The notes under the pieces were generated by a model that worked only from the letters and a program-made list of their open reading frames with translations, ran no database searches and had not been told where the DNA came from. DNA of 64,000 nucleotides from Cohnella candidum (GTDB taxonomy: Bacteria; Bacillota; Bacilli; Paenibacillales; Paenibacillaceae): assembly GCF_003713065.1 (NCBI RefSeq), contig NZ_CP033433.1:496001-560000 (forward strand). The letters run 5' to 3'. The position numbers and the translations under genes are program-made. Shown one piece after another: positions 36,593 to 45,317 of the stretch. Every line of letters begins with the position of its first letter. Position 1 is the first letter of the stretch.

Positions 36593-36626
36593 AAAATGCC
36601 ATCCCCATGATCGGGGATGGCATTTT
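36593..36626. terminator. Bidirectional terminator between GH78-like and GH30 genes
   Basis: AAAATGCCATCCCC (36593-36606) pairs perfectly with GGGGATGGCATTTT (36613-36626) over a six-base loop. The genes on either side converge on it. Confidence 0.92.
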
Positions 36627-36634
36627 CCGTGGCG

Positions 36635-39600
36635 TTACCGATAGACGTTGAATTCTCCGATTGTCCACCAGCGGCTGGAAGTACCCGTCTGATGAACGTT
36701 GATGTAGCGGGCGTTCTGGGTCGGGAAAGTGATTCTCGTAACCGGCTGCCCGGTCGTGGAGCCTTGCGCGACCATCGTCCATGCGCCTCCGTTCGAAACG
36801 TACACTTCATAATTGACCGGCGCGTCGGACGGGGTCGGATCGAGGCTCCAGCCGAGGCTCGGGCTGGCGTTCAATTCGACCATGCTGAACGATTGCGTGG
36901 AACCGAGGTCAACCTGGAAGAATTCGGTGCCCGCCATCGCATTGCCGGTCGTCCAATTGGTGTTCAACTCGCCGTCGATGGCCATGGCTGGCGTGGAATT
37001 GAACCCCGTTCCCTGAGCGGTCGCCGTCCAGCCGCTGTGGCTGATCGGCGTTCCCACGGAAGGCGGCGTCGGGACGCCGAGCACGTTGAAATCGTGGATC
37101 GACCACCAGTTGCCGCTTGCGGTGCCGGTCTGCGTCACTTTCACATAGCGGGCGAATTCGACCGGGAAACTGATCAGGTTATCCTGCGCCGGAATCGAGC
37201 CGCTCGCCACGGTTCTCCAAGCGGTACCGTCCATCGAGATACTCACTTGATAGCCGCGGGGATAATCGCCCGTCGACGTCGAGGCGTTCAGGGTGACGCC
37301 GCTGATCGCGTTGATTTTGCCCATGTCGACCTGAAACCATTGACCGTTCGCCTGTGCCGTGCCGCTCGACCAACGGGTCGTTAGGCTGCCGTCGAGCGTG
37401 TTGGCCGGCACGTCCGTTCCCGAAGTGGAAAAGGCGCTTGCCGTCCAGCCGGACCGGTTCAGCAGAGGAGGGCTCTGGTTATAGACGCGGAATTCCGCGA
37501 TCGACCACCAGGTGTTGTTGGAACTGCCGGTTTGCGTGACCCGGATGTATCGTGCCGTCTGGCTCGGGAAGCTGACCTGGATATCCTGGCCGAGACCGGT
37601 GCCGGAGGCGATCGGACTGCTCCAATTCACGCCGTCGTTCGATACGGCGACGCTGTAACCGCGAGCGTAATCGCCGACGCTGGGGCCGGTGTCCATGTCG
37701 ATCTTGTTGAACGTTCTCGCCGAACCCATGTCGACCTGGAACCATTGTCCGGGAGCCGGCGCGGCGCCGTTCGACCAACGCGTTTCGAGGCTGCCGTCGA
37801 GGACTCTGGAAGGCGAGCCGTTCGTTTCGGTCGACGAAGCGCTGGCTGTCCATCCGTCCCGAGGGAGCAGGCCGTTCTTGCTGTTGTACAGCGACACGTT
37901 GCCGATCGTCCAACCGCGGCTTGCGCTGGCCGTCAGTTGAACTTTCACGTATTGCTTGGTTTGCGGCGCGAAAGTGATGTTCGTCATGCCGTTCGATCCG
38001 GTACCGCTCGCGATCGCGGAACCCCAGTTGACGCCGTCGCTTGACGTGAACACTTGATAGCTGCCCGGATTGTCGTTTGGCCACAGCTGGCCCTGGTTCA
38101 GGCTGATTTGGTCGAAGGCTTTGGCAGAGCCCAAGTTCAAGGTGAACCATTGGCCGCTTGCCTGATTGGTACCGCTGTTCCACAGCGTCAATGAGGACTC
38201 ATCGATCGCTTGTTTGGCGGAGTAGGAGCCGTTCGTGTTGGAAGCGGAAGCCGACCAGCCTGCAGGGGATAAGACGTCACCCGTAGTCGGCGTCCATCGG
38301 TACGTGGCGACGGTGTCGCCGGGAATCGTATCAATGAATTGCCCGTCCGGCGTCGCGATCCGGATCGTTTTGGCGGGGGTGTTCATATTCGTGCTGTTTT
38401 TGTCGGTCGGAATCCGGTTGACGACGACGAGAACGATCGTGCCGTCCGGGTTCTTAAACGCAACGTTCGTCACGTTGCCGCCGAACAACGCGTCTGTGCT
38501 GTCGATCCGGACGGCGCCGGGTTGAATGAACCGGGAGAACTGGCCGAACGTGTAGTAGTAAGCGTTCAGCTTGTACGAGCTGCTGCCCGGCGTGCCCGCC
38601 CAGGACACCTGCGTATCGACGTAGAAGTCCGGGTTGTCGGAGGTGGCATTCTGCCAGTAGCCGGGACCGGGTCCGGGCATGAATTCGCCGAAGGTCATCC
38701 AGTAATCATAGCTGTTGAGCCAGTTGCGGAAATATTGGACGAGTTTCGCGGCACCGTTGGTAATTTCCGTCAAATGCAGCGTCTTGTCGGGGTATTGGTA
38801 ATGAATGCCGGTGGACGAGGTCATCGCGAGCCCGTCGTAATTGTGGAAGCCGAGTCCGTCGATGTACGGGCTGGCTCCGCTGGGATCTTTGAGCACTTGT
38901 TCTCCGAAATCGAAAGCGTGGATGGAGTTGTCGTCCAGCGCCCAGATTTTCGTTTTGAGCCCGTGCGATGCGAAGTTCTGCCCAAGCGTGACGGCAAAGC
39001 TGGCCTGCTGGGCGGGGGTCCAAACGGTGGTGGGGTACGGCATGTTAATTTGGGGCTCATTCTGCAAGGTGACCGCGTAAATCGGGATGCCCTGCGCCTG
39101 ATACGCCTCGACGAATTTACGGTAATAGTCCGCCAACGTACTATAATACTGGGGCAGCACGCTGCCGCCGTTAATCAGCGAACCGTTGTCCTTCATCCAG
39201 GCGGGCGGCGACCAGACGGAGGCGAAAAATTTGACCTTCGGGTTGATCTGCAGCACTTGCTGCAGCGTCGAAATCGTGCCGTTGTCGATGTCCTTCTGGA
39301 TCGAGAAGTGCGCCAGCGCCGGATCCGCGACGCCGCCGTTGTCGTCGTACGTCCAGAATCCCTTGTCCGGCAAATTCGGATCGTAATCCGAGCAGAAATC
39401 GACGCAGCCGATCTCGAGGCGCATCAGCGTATAGTTGTTGCCGACGGTCGGATCGAACAAGGCTTTCAGCGCATTCGTTTTGTCGGCAGGGCTGAGACGA
39501 TTGAGCTCGTAAATATCGTCGTTGATCATCGTTCCGCCGAAGCCGACGAACGACTGATAAGTGATCGACGGGTCGACTTGAATCGTGGCGTCTACAGGGG

Positions 39601-39793
39601 CGGTGTCGACCGGCGCCAATGTTTTACTTGGCTGTACCGAAAGCTTGTAGGAACCGGAATTGTCGTTGTACGAACTGTAAGTGACTTGAACGGAACCGCC
39701 GGTCCCGGCGGCATTCGCGGCCATTTGGGGAAGTGCAATTGCCGATAAAGCAAGCAAGGCGGCCAAAACCAGGGACATCATCGACTTTTTCAT
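36635..39793 (-). CDS. Secreted GH30 glycosidase with four CBM32-like domains
   Basis: This 1052-residue protein has a signal peptide ending near ANAA (residues 26-29). Residues about 65-515 are a GH30 catalytic core plus its beta side domain. The acid/base is Glu246 in TLQNEP and the nucleophile is Glu343 in HLTEITNG. Four F5/8-type-C (CBM32) domains follow, each with the pattern GWTASA...DG-L-TRW and a closing W-S/T-I--F-VY. Start ATG 39793 has GGGAGGA upstream; the longer frame to 39835 would include that site. GH30 members with such architecture include endo-beta-1,6-galactanases and glucanases. It is the main extracellular enzyme in the window and is transcribed against its neighbours. 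Confidence 0.9.
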   Translation of the reverse strand: MKKSMMSLVLAALLALSAIALPQMAANAAGTGGSVQVTYSSYNDNSGSYKLSVQPSKTLAPVDTAPVDATIQVDPSITYQSFVGFGGTMINDDIYELNRLSPADKTNALKALFDPTVGNNYTLMRLEIGCVDFCSDYDPNLPDKGFWTYDDNGGVADPALAHFSIQKDIDNGTISTLQQVLQINPKVKFFASVWSPPAWMKDNGSLINGGSVLPQYYSTLADYYRKFVEAYQAQGIPIYAVTLQNEPQINMPYPTTVWTPAQQASFAVTLGQNFASHGLKTKIWALDDNSIHAFDFGEQVLKDPSGASPYIDGLGFHNYDGLAMTSSTGIHYQYPDKTLHLTEITNGAAKLVQYFRNWLNSYDYWMTFGEFMPGPGPGYWQNATSDNPDFYVDTQVSWAGTPGSSSYKLNAYYYTFGQFSRFIQPGAVRIDSTDALFGGNVTNVAFKNPDGTIVLVVVNRIPTDKNSTNMNTPAKTIRIATPDGQFIDTIPGDTVATYRWTPTTGDVLSPAGWSASASNTNGSYSAKQAIDESSLTLWNSGTNQASGQWFTLNLGSAKAFDQISLNQGQLWPNDNPGSYQVFTSSDGVNWGSAIASGTGSNGMTNITFAPQTKQYVKVQLTASASRGWTIGNVSLYNSKNGLLPRDGWTASASSTETNGSPSRVLDGSLETRWSNGAAPAPGQWFQVDMGSARTFNKIDMDTGPSVGDYARGYSVAVSNDGVNWSSPIASGTGLGQDIQVSFPSQTARYIRVTQTGSSNNTWWSIAEFRVYNQSPPLLNRSGWTASAFSTSGTDVPANTLDGSLTTRWSSGTAQANGQWFQVDMGKINAISGVTLNASTSTGDYPRGYQVSISMDGTAWRTVASGSIPAQDNLISFPVEFARYVKVTQTGTASGNWWSIHDFNVLGVPTPPSVGTPISHSGWTATAQGTGFNSTPAMAIDGELNTNWTTGNAMAGTEFFQVDLGSTQSFSMVELNASPSLGWSLDPTPSDAPVNYEVYVSNGGAWTMVAQGSTTGQPVTRITFPTQNARYINVHQTGTSSRWWTIGEFNVYR

Positions 39794-39897
39794 TCGTGAT
39801 CTTCCTCCCTTTGGGTTAACGAAAACTCGTCTCACGGCAGCAACGACCTTGCGCTGAAAATCTTTCCGGTCATGAATCCCCCTCTTTCATCCATTTT

Positions 39898-39911
39898 GGA
39901 AAGCGATTGCA
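39898..39911 (-). promoter_or_regulatory. cre-like site (catabolite repression) near the GH30 promoter
   Basis: GGAAAGCGATTGCA agrees with the Bacillus CcpA consensus TGWAARCGYTWNCW at 12 of 14 positions. It lies just downstream of the candidate -10 of the GH30 gene, where a repressor would block transcription. Confidence 0.4.
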
Positions 39912-39916
39912 AACAA

Positions 39917-39974
39917 ATCATACGAGCACGCGGCTGGGGATTGAAATGTTCAATTCTCTAGATTTCTGTTCAAT
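39917..39974 (-). promoter_or_regulatory. GH30 promoter with two ATTGAACA direct repeats
   Basis: On the minus strand ATTGAACA occurs twice (39967-39974 and 39947-39954) with a 20-base period, i.e. on the same face of DNA. TATGAT lies 32 bases downstream (39917-39922). The layout fits an AraC-family activator site different from those of the three modules. The 39794-40261 gap (468 bases) holds this promoter, the cre-like site and the module 3 promoter with its leader hairpin, and no gene. Confidence 0.45.
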
Positions 39975-40090
39975 CCTATGGATGATTGGGTGAAAAGAGG
40001 AAAGGGAAGGGAGAGAATTCCATTGAAGGTAGAAGAGTTCCATTCAGAAGAACTTCACCCGAATGGAGCTTCCGTGCTTCCGAAGAATAG

Positions 40091-40156
40091 AAGTCGAAAA
40101 AGCGTTACCGCGAGGTCGAAGTTTAGGTGGCGTAACCGCAGCCTTATCCCTAAACT
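40091..40156 (+). promoter_or_regulatory. Module 3 operator copy 1 and -10, upstream of sensor kinase 3
   Basis: AAGTCGAAA (40091) is followed by GGTCGAAG (40114-40121), giving two GTCGAA half-sites 22 bases apart. TAAACT is at 40151, 36 bases past the start of the second half-site. The same arrangement recurs at 45206 and 46916. Confidence 0.55.
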
Positions 40157-40211
40157 GAGACAGGATGCACCATTTGTAAAAACGCCCGTCCAAATCTATG
40201 ATGGAAGAAGC

Positions 40212-40238
40212 AGGCCGCCGATCGTCGGGCGGCCTTTT
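40212..40238 (+). terminator. Terminator-like hairpin in the leader of sensor kinase 3
   Basis: AGGCCGCC (40212-40219) pairs with GGCGGCCT (40228-40235), followed by TTTT. It sits between the candidate promoter (-10 at 40151) and the kinase ribosome site at 40246, so readthrough would be needed for kinase expression. Confidence 0.7.
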
Positions 40239-40261
40239 CTCGAATAAAGGGGAAGTGCTCG

Positions 40262-41992
40262 ATGAGAAGGCTTATTTATCCTTGGGAAGGCCGAAACTCC
40301 ATACGGTTCAAGCTGGCGCTCGGAATCCTGCTCATCGCGGGGCCGCTGCTCGTTTTGCTGTATTATTACAATTTTTACGCGGTCCGTGTCGTTCACAACC
40401 AAGTCTCGATATCGAACCGCAACATGGTCTCCCTGTACATGCATCAGATCGATTCCGGATTAAACACGGTCGACCAGTACTTGCTGGCTTTGGCGACTTC
40501 CAACTATGACGTCAAAATATTGGCCTCTCCTCCTTCCGACGATGAATACATGCTGGCTAAAATCCGTCTGTCCGACCAAATCAACAAGGACCTGCTGATG
40601 TACAGAACCGTCGCCAATTCCATCTTCGTCTATTCCGATCGACAAGGCGATTTTACCGATGCCGTTACGCAATCCAGCGATCAGGAATATTCGGCGGTTT
40701 CCCAATATTTGCACGATGGGCTGTTGGCCGTACCGTCCTCAAACGAAATCGATAACCGTTGGTTCGTCAGGGAAATCGGCGGGAGCCATTATCTCATCCG
40801 ACTTCTTCGCGCGGAGAATGCCTGGGTAGGCGCATGGGTGAACCTGGGCACCTTGAAGCAGCCGCTCTCTTTTATCCATCTGGGGCCAAACGGGGCATCT
40901 TTGTTCCTGGACGACCGAAGCCGCCCTTTGACCGACGATGCGTTTTTGGAGCAAAATGATATTGTTCTGCAACCGCAGCAGCAAACGGATTCCGGCCGGA
41001 AGTTCCTCGTGATCGCGGAGCATTCCTCCAAAGGGGATTTCAGCCTGGCGGCCGTCATTCCGACGGCGACGGTACTGCAAAATCTTCCTTATTTGAACCG
41101 GATCGTCATCGTGATCACGGTGATCGGGGTCTTGCTTCTTCCGGTGTTCTTCCTGTTCCTTCGCAGGGTGGTGCTCGTTCCCCTGAACCGGCTCCTCGCC
41201 GCCATGAAACGGATCGGGGACGGCAATGTCCAAACCCGCGTAGAGCCGATCCGGACTTCCGACGAATTCATGCTCGTGCATGCCACGTTCAACCGGATGA
41301 TGGAGCAGATGGAAGAGCTGAAAATCAACGTGTATGAAGAGCAGCTGAACAAACAGAAAGCGGAGCTTCAGCATTTACAGCTGCAGATCAATCCCCATTT
41401 TTTCATGAATACCTTGAACTTGATTTACAGCTTGGCTTTGGACAAGGATTACGAGTTGATCAAGGAAATGACGCTTCGCCTCGTCCGTTATTTCCGTTAT
41501 ATGTTCCGCAGTAATTTGACCTTCGTGCCTCTTAAAGACGAACTGGAGCATGTCCGCAATTACATCGGCATTCATGAGCTGCGTTACCAGCAGAAGCTGG
41601 CGTTTCGGGTGGACGTGCCGGACGATCTGAGGCTCGTGCCGGTTCCCCCGCTGATCATCCAATTTTTGGTGGAAAATGCCTTAAAGCATGGTTATACCGA
41701 TCGACAGGATGTCCCCGTCATCGAGATCCGGGTTCGTCTGGACGAGTCGGGTTCGGTGCCTTATATGGTGATTACGGTTCAGGACGAAGGGCAAGGCTTC
41801 CGGGAAGACACGCTTCATCTGCTGAACGCGGGTGAACGCGTCGTGGACGAACAAGGCGAGCACATCGGAATATGGAACCTATGGCATCGTCTCCGGCTGC
41901 TGTACGGCGCCCATGCGGAAATCGTCTTTTCCAACGCGGTGCCAAGCGGGGCCGTCGTCCGCATGATACTGCCTTTACGCAATGAATCTTAG
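40262..41992 (+). CDS. Sensor histidine kinase, YesM type (module 3)
   Basis: This 576-residue membrane kinase has a first helix in LALGILLIAGPLLVLLYYYN, a sensor domain, a second helix in IVIVITVIGVLLLPVFFLFL, a HAMP domain (LVPLNRLLAAMKRIGDG), phosphoacceptor His379 in INPHFFMNT and a HATPase domain (IIQFLVENALKHG, VQDEGQGF, GIWNLWHRL). AAAGGGGAAG lies before ATG 40262. It is followed after 18 bases by its response regulator. Confidence 0.93.
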   Translation: MRRLIYPWEGRNSIRFKLALGILLIAGPLLVLLYYYNFYAVRVVHNQVSISNRNMVSLYMHQIDSGLNTVDQYLLALATSNYDVKILASPPSDDEYMLAKIRLSDQINKDLLMYRTVANSIFVYSDRQGDFTDAVTQSSDQEYSAVSQYLHDGLLAVPSSNEIDNRWFVREIGGSHYLIRLLRAENAWVGAWVNLGTLKQPLSFIHLGPNGASLFLDDRSRPLTDDAFLEQNDIVLQPQQQTDSGRKFLVIAEHSSKGDFSLAAVIPTATVLQNLPYLNRIVIVITVIGVLLLPVFFLFLRRVVLVPLNRLLAAMKRIGDGNVQTRVEPIRTSDEFMLVHATFNRMMEQMEELKINVYEEQLNKQKAELQHLQLQINPHFFMNTLNLIYSLALDKDYELIKEMTLRLVRYFRYMFRSNLTFVPLKDELEHVRNYIGIHELRYQQKLAFRVDVPDDLRLVPVPPLIIQFLVENALKHGYTDRQDVPVIEIRVRLDESGSVPYMVITVQDEGQGFREDTLHLLNAGERVVDEQGEHIGIWNLWHRLRLLYGAHAEIVFSNAVPSGAVVRMILPLRNES

Positions 41993-42010
41993 AGAACGGG
42001 GGGGTCCTTC

Positions 42011-43600
42011 ATGACACAATTATTGATCGTCGACGATGAACCGCTCGCCGTTCGAAGCGTACTGAACGCGGTGGACTGGGACAGCCTGGGCGTTTCCCGT
42101 GTTTTTACCGCTTATGGCGCTAACCAGGCTAAAGAGATATTCGCGGGTGAAGCGATCGACGTTATGCTTTGCGATATCGAGATGCCTCAAGAGAGCGGGC
42201 TGAACCTGCTGGCGTGGGTTCGCGAACATCACCCCGCTACGGAGTCCATCTTCCTCACGTGCCATGCGGATTTCTCCTTTGCCCAACAGGCGATTCAGCT
42301 CGGAAGTCTGGACTACTTGCTGAAGCCGATTCCACCGGAGGAGCTGGAAAGTGTCATTCGCAAGGCGGTTAGACAGATTTCGGCGAAGCATGAAATCAAA
42401 CAAGAGAGCGAATCCTGGCGTAAGCATCATCCGCTTTTCATCGAGCGGTTTTGGACGGATATATTCAGAAGGTCAATCCCCTCGAATCCCGCGGCCATCA
42501 AGGCGGCGGCAGAGGAAAGAAAGATCGGCTTGCCCGCGGACATGCAGGTGCTGCCGCTGCTGATTCAGGTGAGAAGGTGGCACAAACCGTTAAGCCTGCG
42601 CGACGAGAAGATCATGGAATACGCTTTGATCAATACGCTGCAGGAGATGATACAGGGCGCGGGAACCTTGGCGGGAGTCGTGCCGGTGGAACGGGGACAG
42701 CTGCTGGCCATTCTCTCGGGGCTGAAAGAGGATGCAGCCGCCCTGAAGAGGATCATGGAATCCTACATCGCCTCCTGCCGGAAGTTTTTCTTTTGCGATA
42801 TGACCTGTTACGTGGGCACCTCGGTCGCCGTTCATGAGTTTCCGGAAATTTCGAACCGTCTGCTTCAGCTTCGCAAAGCCTATGTCACGTCGGACAATGA
42901 GGCGATTCTGCTGGACGGAAAACCGGCTAGTGTCGTTGCGATTCCCCGTCCGGATCTCAAGGTGTGGCGGATCCTGCTTGAAGAAGGGTCCAAAACCCGG
43001 GTGCTCCAGGAAGTGGATGGATATTTGGACACGCTGAAGACGATGTCCGGGGTGTCCTCCGCGTTTTTGAATCAAATCGTGCAAGACGTGCTGCAGATCG
43101 TCTATTCCTATCTTGACGACATGGGAATCCAAGCGCATCAGTTGTTTCAAGATCCCGTTTCCGTCGAATCGCTGGAACGTTCCACCCATTCGGTAACGGA
43201 CTTGAAGGTGTGGTCGGACCATTTGATCGATAAAGCGTTCCGCTATGCCGCGGAGCTGAAAGAATCCGCTTCGGTGGTCGACAAGGTGAAAGCTTATATT
43301 ACGAAGCATCTGGAGCAAGAATTGAATCGGGAGAACATCGCGGCCTCTTTCTTTTTGCATCCGGACTACATCAACCGGCTGTTCAAGAAGGAGACCGGCA
43401 TGTCCATGACGGAATTCCTGCTCCATGAGCGCTTGCGGATGGCGACCGAGCTGCTGGAGAAGACGGAGCAGCCGGTTACCGTCATCGCCGCGAATATCGG
43501 CTACACGAACTTGTCCCATTTCGCGAAGATCTTCCGGAAGCACACCGGCTTGAATCCCAACGAGTACCGGCAATCGAAAAGGAACGAGGGAAAGGCATGA
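42011..43600 (+). CDS. Response regulator, YesN type with AraC DNA-binding domain (module 3)
   Basis: This 529-residue protein has a receiver domain with IVDDE and phosphoacceptor Asp55 in MLCDIEMPQ, a long linker, and a C-terminal AraC domain (REN-IAASFFLHPDYINRLF and VTVIAANIGYTNLSHFAKIF). The phosphorylation loop reads CDIEMP rather than the SDIRMP/TDIRMP of the other two regulators. The stop overlaps the start of a solute-binding protein gene (ATGA), tying the regulator and that protein in translation. It is the likely binder of the GTCGAA repeats at 40091, 45206 and 46916. Confidence 0.94.
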   Translation: MTQLLIVDDEPLAVRSVLNAVDWDSLGVSRVFTAYGANQAKEIFAGEAIDVMLCDIEMPQESGLNLLAWVREHHPATESIFLTCHADFSFAQQAIQLGSLDYLLKPIPPEELESVIRKAVRQISAKHEIKQESESWRKHHPLFIERFWTDIFRRSIPSNPAAIKAAAEERKIGLPADMQVLPLLIQVRRWHKPLSLRDEKIMEYALINTLQEMIQGAGTLAGVVPVERGQLLAILSGLKEDAAALKRIMESYIASCRKFFFCDMTCYVGTSVAVHEFPEISNRLLQLRKAYVTSDNEAILLDGKPASVVAIPRPDLKVWRILLEEGSKTRVLQEVDGYLDTLKTMSGVSSAFLNQIVQDVLQIVYSYLDDMGIQAHQLFQDPVSVESLERSTHSVTDLKVWSDHLIDKAFRYAAELKESASVVDKVKAYITKHLEQELNRENIAASFFLHPDYINRLFKKETGMSMTEFLLHERLRMATELLEKTEQPVTVIAANIGYTNLSHFAKIFRKHTGLNPNEYRQSKRNEGKA

Positions 43601-45105
43601 AACGGCGGGGAAAATGGACAGGCTTGGCTTTATTCGCGGCATGGGTTGGGCTGCTCGCCGCCTGCGCCTCCGGAGGAACGGCAGTCAGCGACGAAACGGC
43701 CGCACCCAGCGCGTCCGCTGCGGAACCCTATGAAGTCGTCATGGGGTTTCCGGTATTGGGCGACGTTCCGAAGGATCTCCAGCAAGTTGAGGACGCGATC
43801 AGCAAGATCACGACGGATAAAATAAAAGCCAAAGTCAGGCTGATGGCCATTCCGTTCGGGCAGTGGTTTCAGCAATCGAACCTCATGCTTACGGGCAACG
43901 ATCAACTGGATGTCATGCTCGTTGATTTTTCCCACTACAGCGAGATGGTTTCAGCGAAACGACTGACCCCGTTAGATGAGCTGCTTGCGTTGCATGGCCA
44001 AGGAATCAAGGATGTTTTAGGGTACAAGCTGGGCGTCGCCCGAGTGAACGGAAAGATCTACACCGTTCCGACGAATCAACTTCCTCTTGGCGGCTCGGCG
44101 ATTTATATGCGAAAAGATCTTTTTGATCAAACGGGACTCGATTTGAACCGCGTAAAATCGGTGGATGACCTCGATCGCGTTTTTAAGGCCGTAAAGGAGA
44201 GCAATCCGCAGATCGCCGTTCTGGCTCCCAATGTGCAAGGCGCAATGCCCCTGACCACGGCCTTCGCAGCGTCGGGAGAATACGACTCCTTGCTGGACGG
44301 GTTGGGGGTCGTCAAGAATTCGGACGGCGGCAGGAAAGTAGTCGACTGGTACGAAACGCCGGAATATTCGTTTGCGCTTAAGAAGCTGAGAAGCTGGTAC
44401 GTGGCGGGCTACCTTCCGAAGAATGCGGCCACGCTCAGAACGAACAACACGGAACAGGTCAAATCCGGTAAAGCCTTCGCCTTGATCGATTCCGATAAAC
44501 CCGCCGCGGAGAAACAGCAATCCGCCGTCGTTGGCAGAGAGATGGTGAAGGTTTCCTTGCAACCGCCTCTCGTGACGTCGGCAGGGGTGTTGGGTCTGAC
44601 GTGGGCGATTCCCGCGCATAACTCCCGAAATCCGGCTAAGGCAATGGAGTTCTTGAACTTAATTTATACGGACAAGGATATCGTCAATCTGATTAACTTC
44701 GGCATCGAAGGAAAACATTACGTCAAAAAAAGCGAAAACGTCATTTCCATTCTCCCCGGCGATGGATATCGGATGCGCCAAAGCTACATGTTCGGAAATG
44801 CGCACCTGACCTATCAGACGGACACGGAAGATCCGAAGGCGCGTGAAAAAGGTTCGGCATTCGAAGCGGCCATGGCGAAGTCGAACACCTTGGGTTTTAC
44901 TCCCGATCTGGACGACGTGAAGACGGAAGTCGCCGCGGTGAAGAACGTGGTCGCCCAATACGTTCCTGCTTTGGAGACGGGCAGCGTGAATCCGGACAAG
45001 GTACTTCCGCAATTCATAGAGAAACTGAAGGCGGCAGGCATAGACAAGATTATCGCCGAGAAACAAAAACAGCTCGACGCATGGCTTGCCGCGGGCCGCA
45101 AATAA
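43597..45105 (+). CDS. Extracellular solute-binding lipoprotein, DUF3502-type, coupled to the regulator (module 3, copy A)
   Basis: This 502-residue lipoprotein has lipobox LLAAC (Cys23). It is strongly similar along its whole length to the next gene product (shared EPYEVVMGFP/ETYEVVMGYP, LMAIPFGQW/LLAIPFAQW, APNVQGAMPLTT, EKQKQLDAWLA). The C-terminal region matches the DUF3502 pattern. It starts within the regulator stop. It has its own terminator and no permease in its transcript, so it may deliver ligand to the kinase's sensor domain rather than, or as well as, to the importer. Confidence 0.9.
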   Translation: MKRRGKWTGLALFAAWVGLLAACASGGTAVSDETAAPSASAAEPYEVVMGFPVLGDVPKDLQQVEDAISKITTDKIKAKVRLMAIPFGQWFQQSNLMLTGNDQLDVMLVDFSHYSEMVSAKRLTPLDELLALHGQGIKDVLGYKLGVARVNGKIYTVPTNQLPLGGSAIYMRKDLFDQTGLDLNRVKSVDDLDRVFKAVKESNPQIAVLAPNVQGAMPLTTAFAASGEYDSLLDGLGVVKNSDGGRKVVDWYETPEYSFALKKLRSWYVAGYLPKNAATLRTNNTEQVKSGKAFALIDSDKPAAEKQQSAVVGREMVKVSLQPPLVTSAGVLGLTWAIPAHNSRNPAKAMEFLNLIYTDKDIVNLINFGIEGKHYVKKSENVISILPGDGYRMRQSYMFGNAHLTYQTDTEDPKAREKGSAFEAAMAKSNTLGFTPDLDDVKTEVAAVKNVVAQYVPALETGSVNPDKVLPQFIEKLKAAGIDKIIAEKQKQLDAWLAAGRK

Positions 45106-45116
45106 GACGAAACGAC

Positions 45117-45151
45117 GGTCGCTTTCTCGTTCAGAGAAAGCGGCCTTTTTT
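45117..45151 (+). terminator. Terminator after binding protein A
   Basis: CGCTTTCTC (45120-45128) pairs with GAGAAAGCG (45134-45142), followed by GCC and TTTTTT. It separates the kinase/regulator/binding-protein-A transcript from the next promoter. Confidence 0.9.
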
Positions 45152-45205
45152 ATACATAAGCAAACGCGATTTCTCTAATCGACATAAGGAATGACCCTCG
45201 GCGCA

Positions 45206-45272
45206 AAGTCGAAATAGTGTTGTCCGTTGGTCGAAGTTCGAGCGGTTGCCCGACATGTAAGCGCTGTATGAT
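45206..45272 (+). promoter_or_regulatory. Module 3 operator copy 2 and -10, upstream of binding protein B
   Basis: AAGTCGAAA (45206) and GGTCGAAG (45229-45236) repeat the half-sites at 40091. TATGAT is at 45267, 37 bases past the second half-site. Further upstream, at about 45155, lies CATAAGCAAACGCGATTTCT, which also occurs in near-identical form at 60337. Confidence 0.55.
45256..45269 (+). promoter_or_regulatory. cre-like site overlapping the -10 of binding protein B
   Basis: TGTAAGCGCT matches the first ten positions of the CcpA consensus; the last four bases (GTAT) do not fit well. It overlaps the -10 hexamer, a position suited to catabolite repression. Confidence 0.35.
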
Positions 45273-45317
45273 GGGATCAGATTCAGGCAAAATCAAAATT
45301 GTCTATGGGGGTATCTT

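Noticed and set aside
38339-39748. Plus-strand frame of 469 codons inside the GH30 gene
   Set aside because: It is antisense to a GH30 catalytic domain with both acids visible; the composition is that of a shadow frame.
39978-40247. 89-codon frame upstream of sensor kinase 3
   Set aside because: It runs through the module 3 operator, the -10 and the leader hairpin, and has no convincing ribosome site or similarity.
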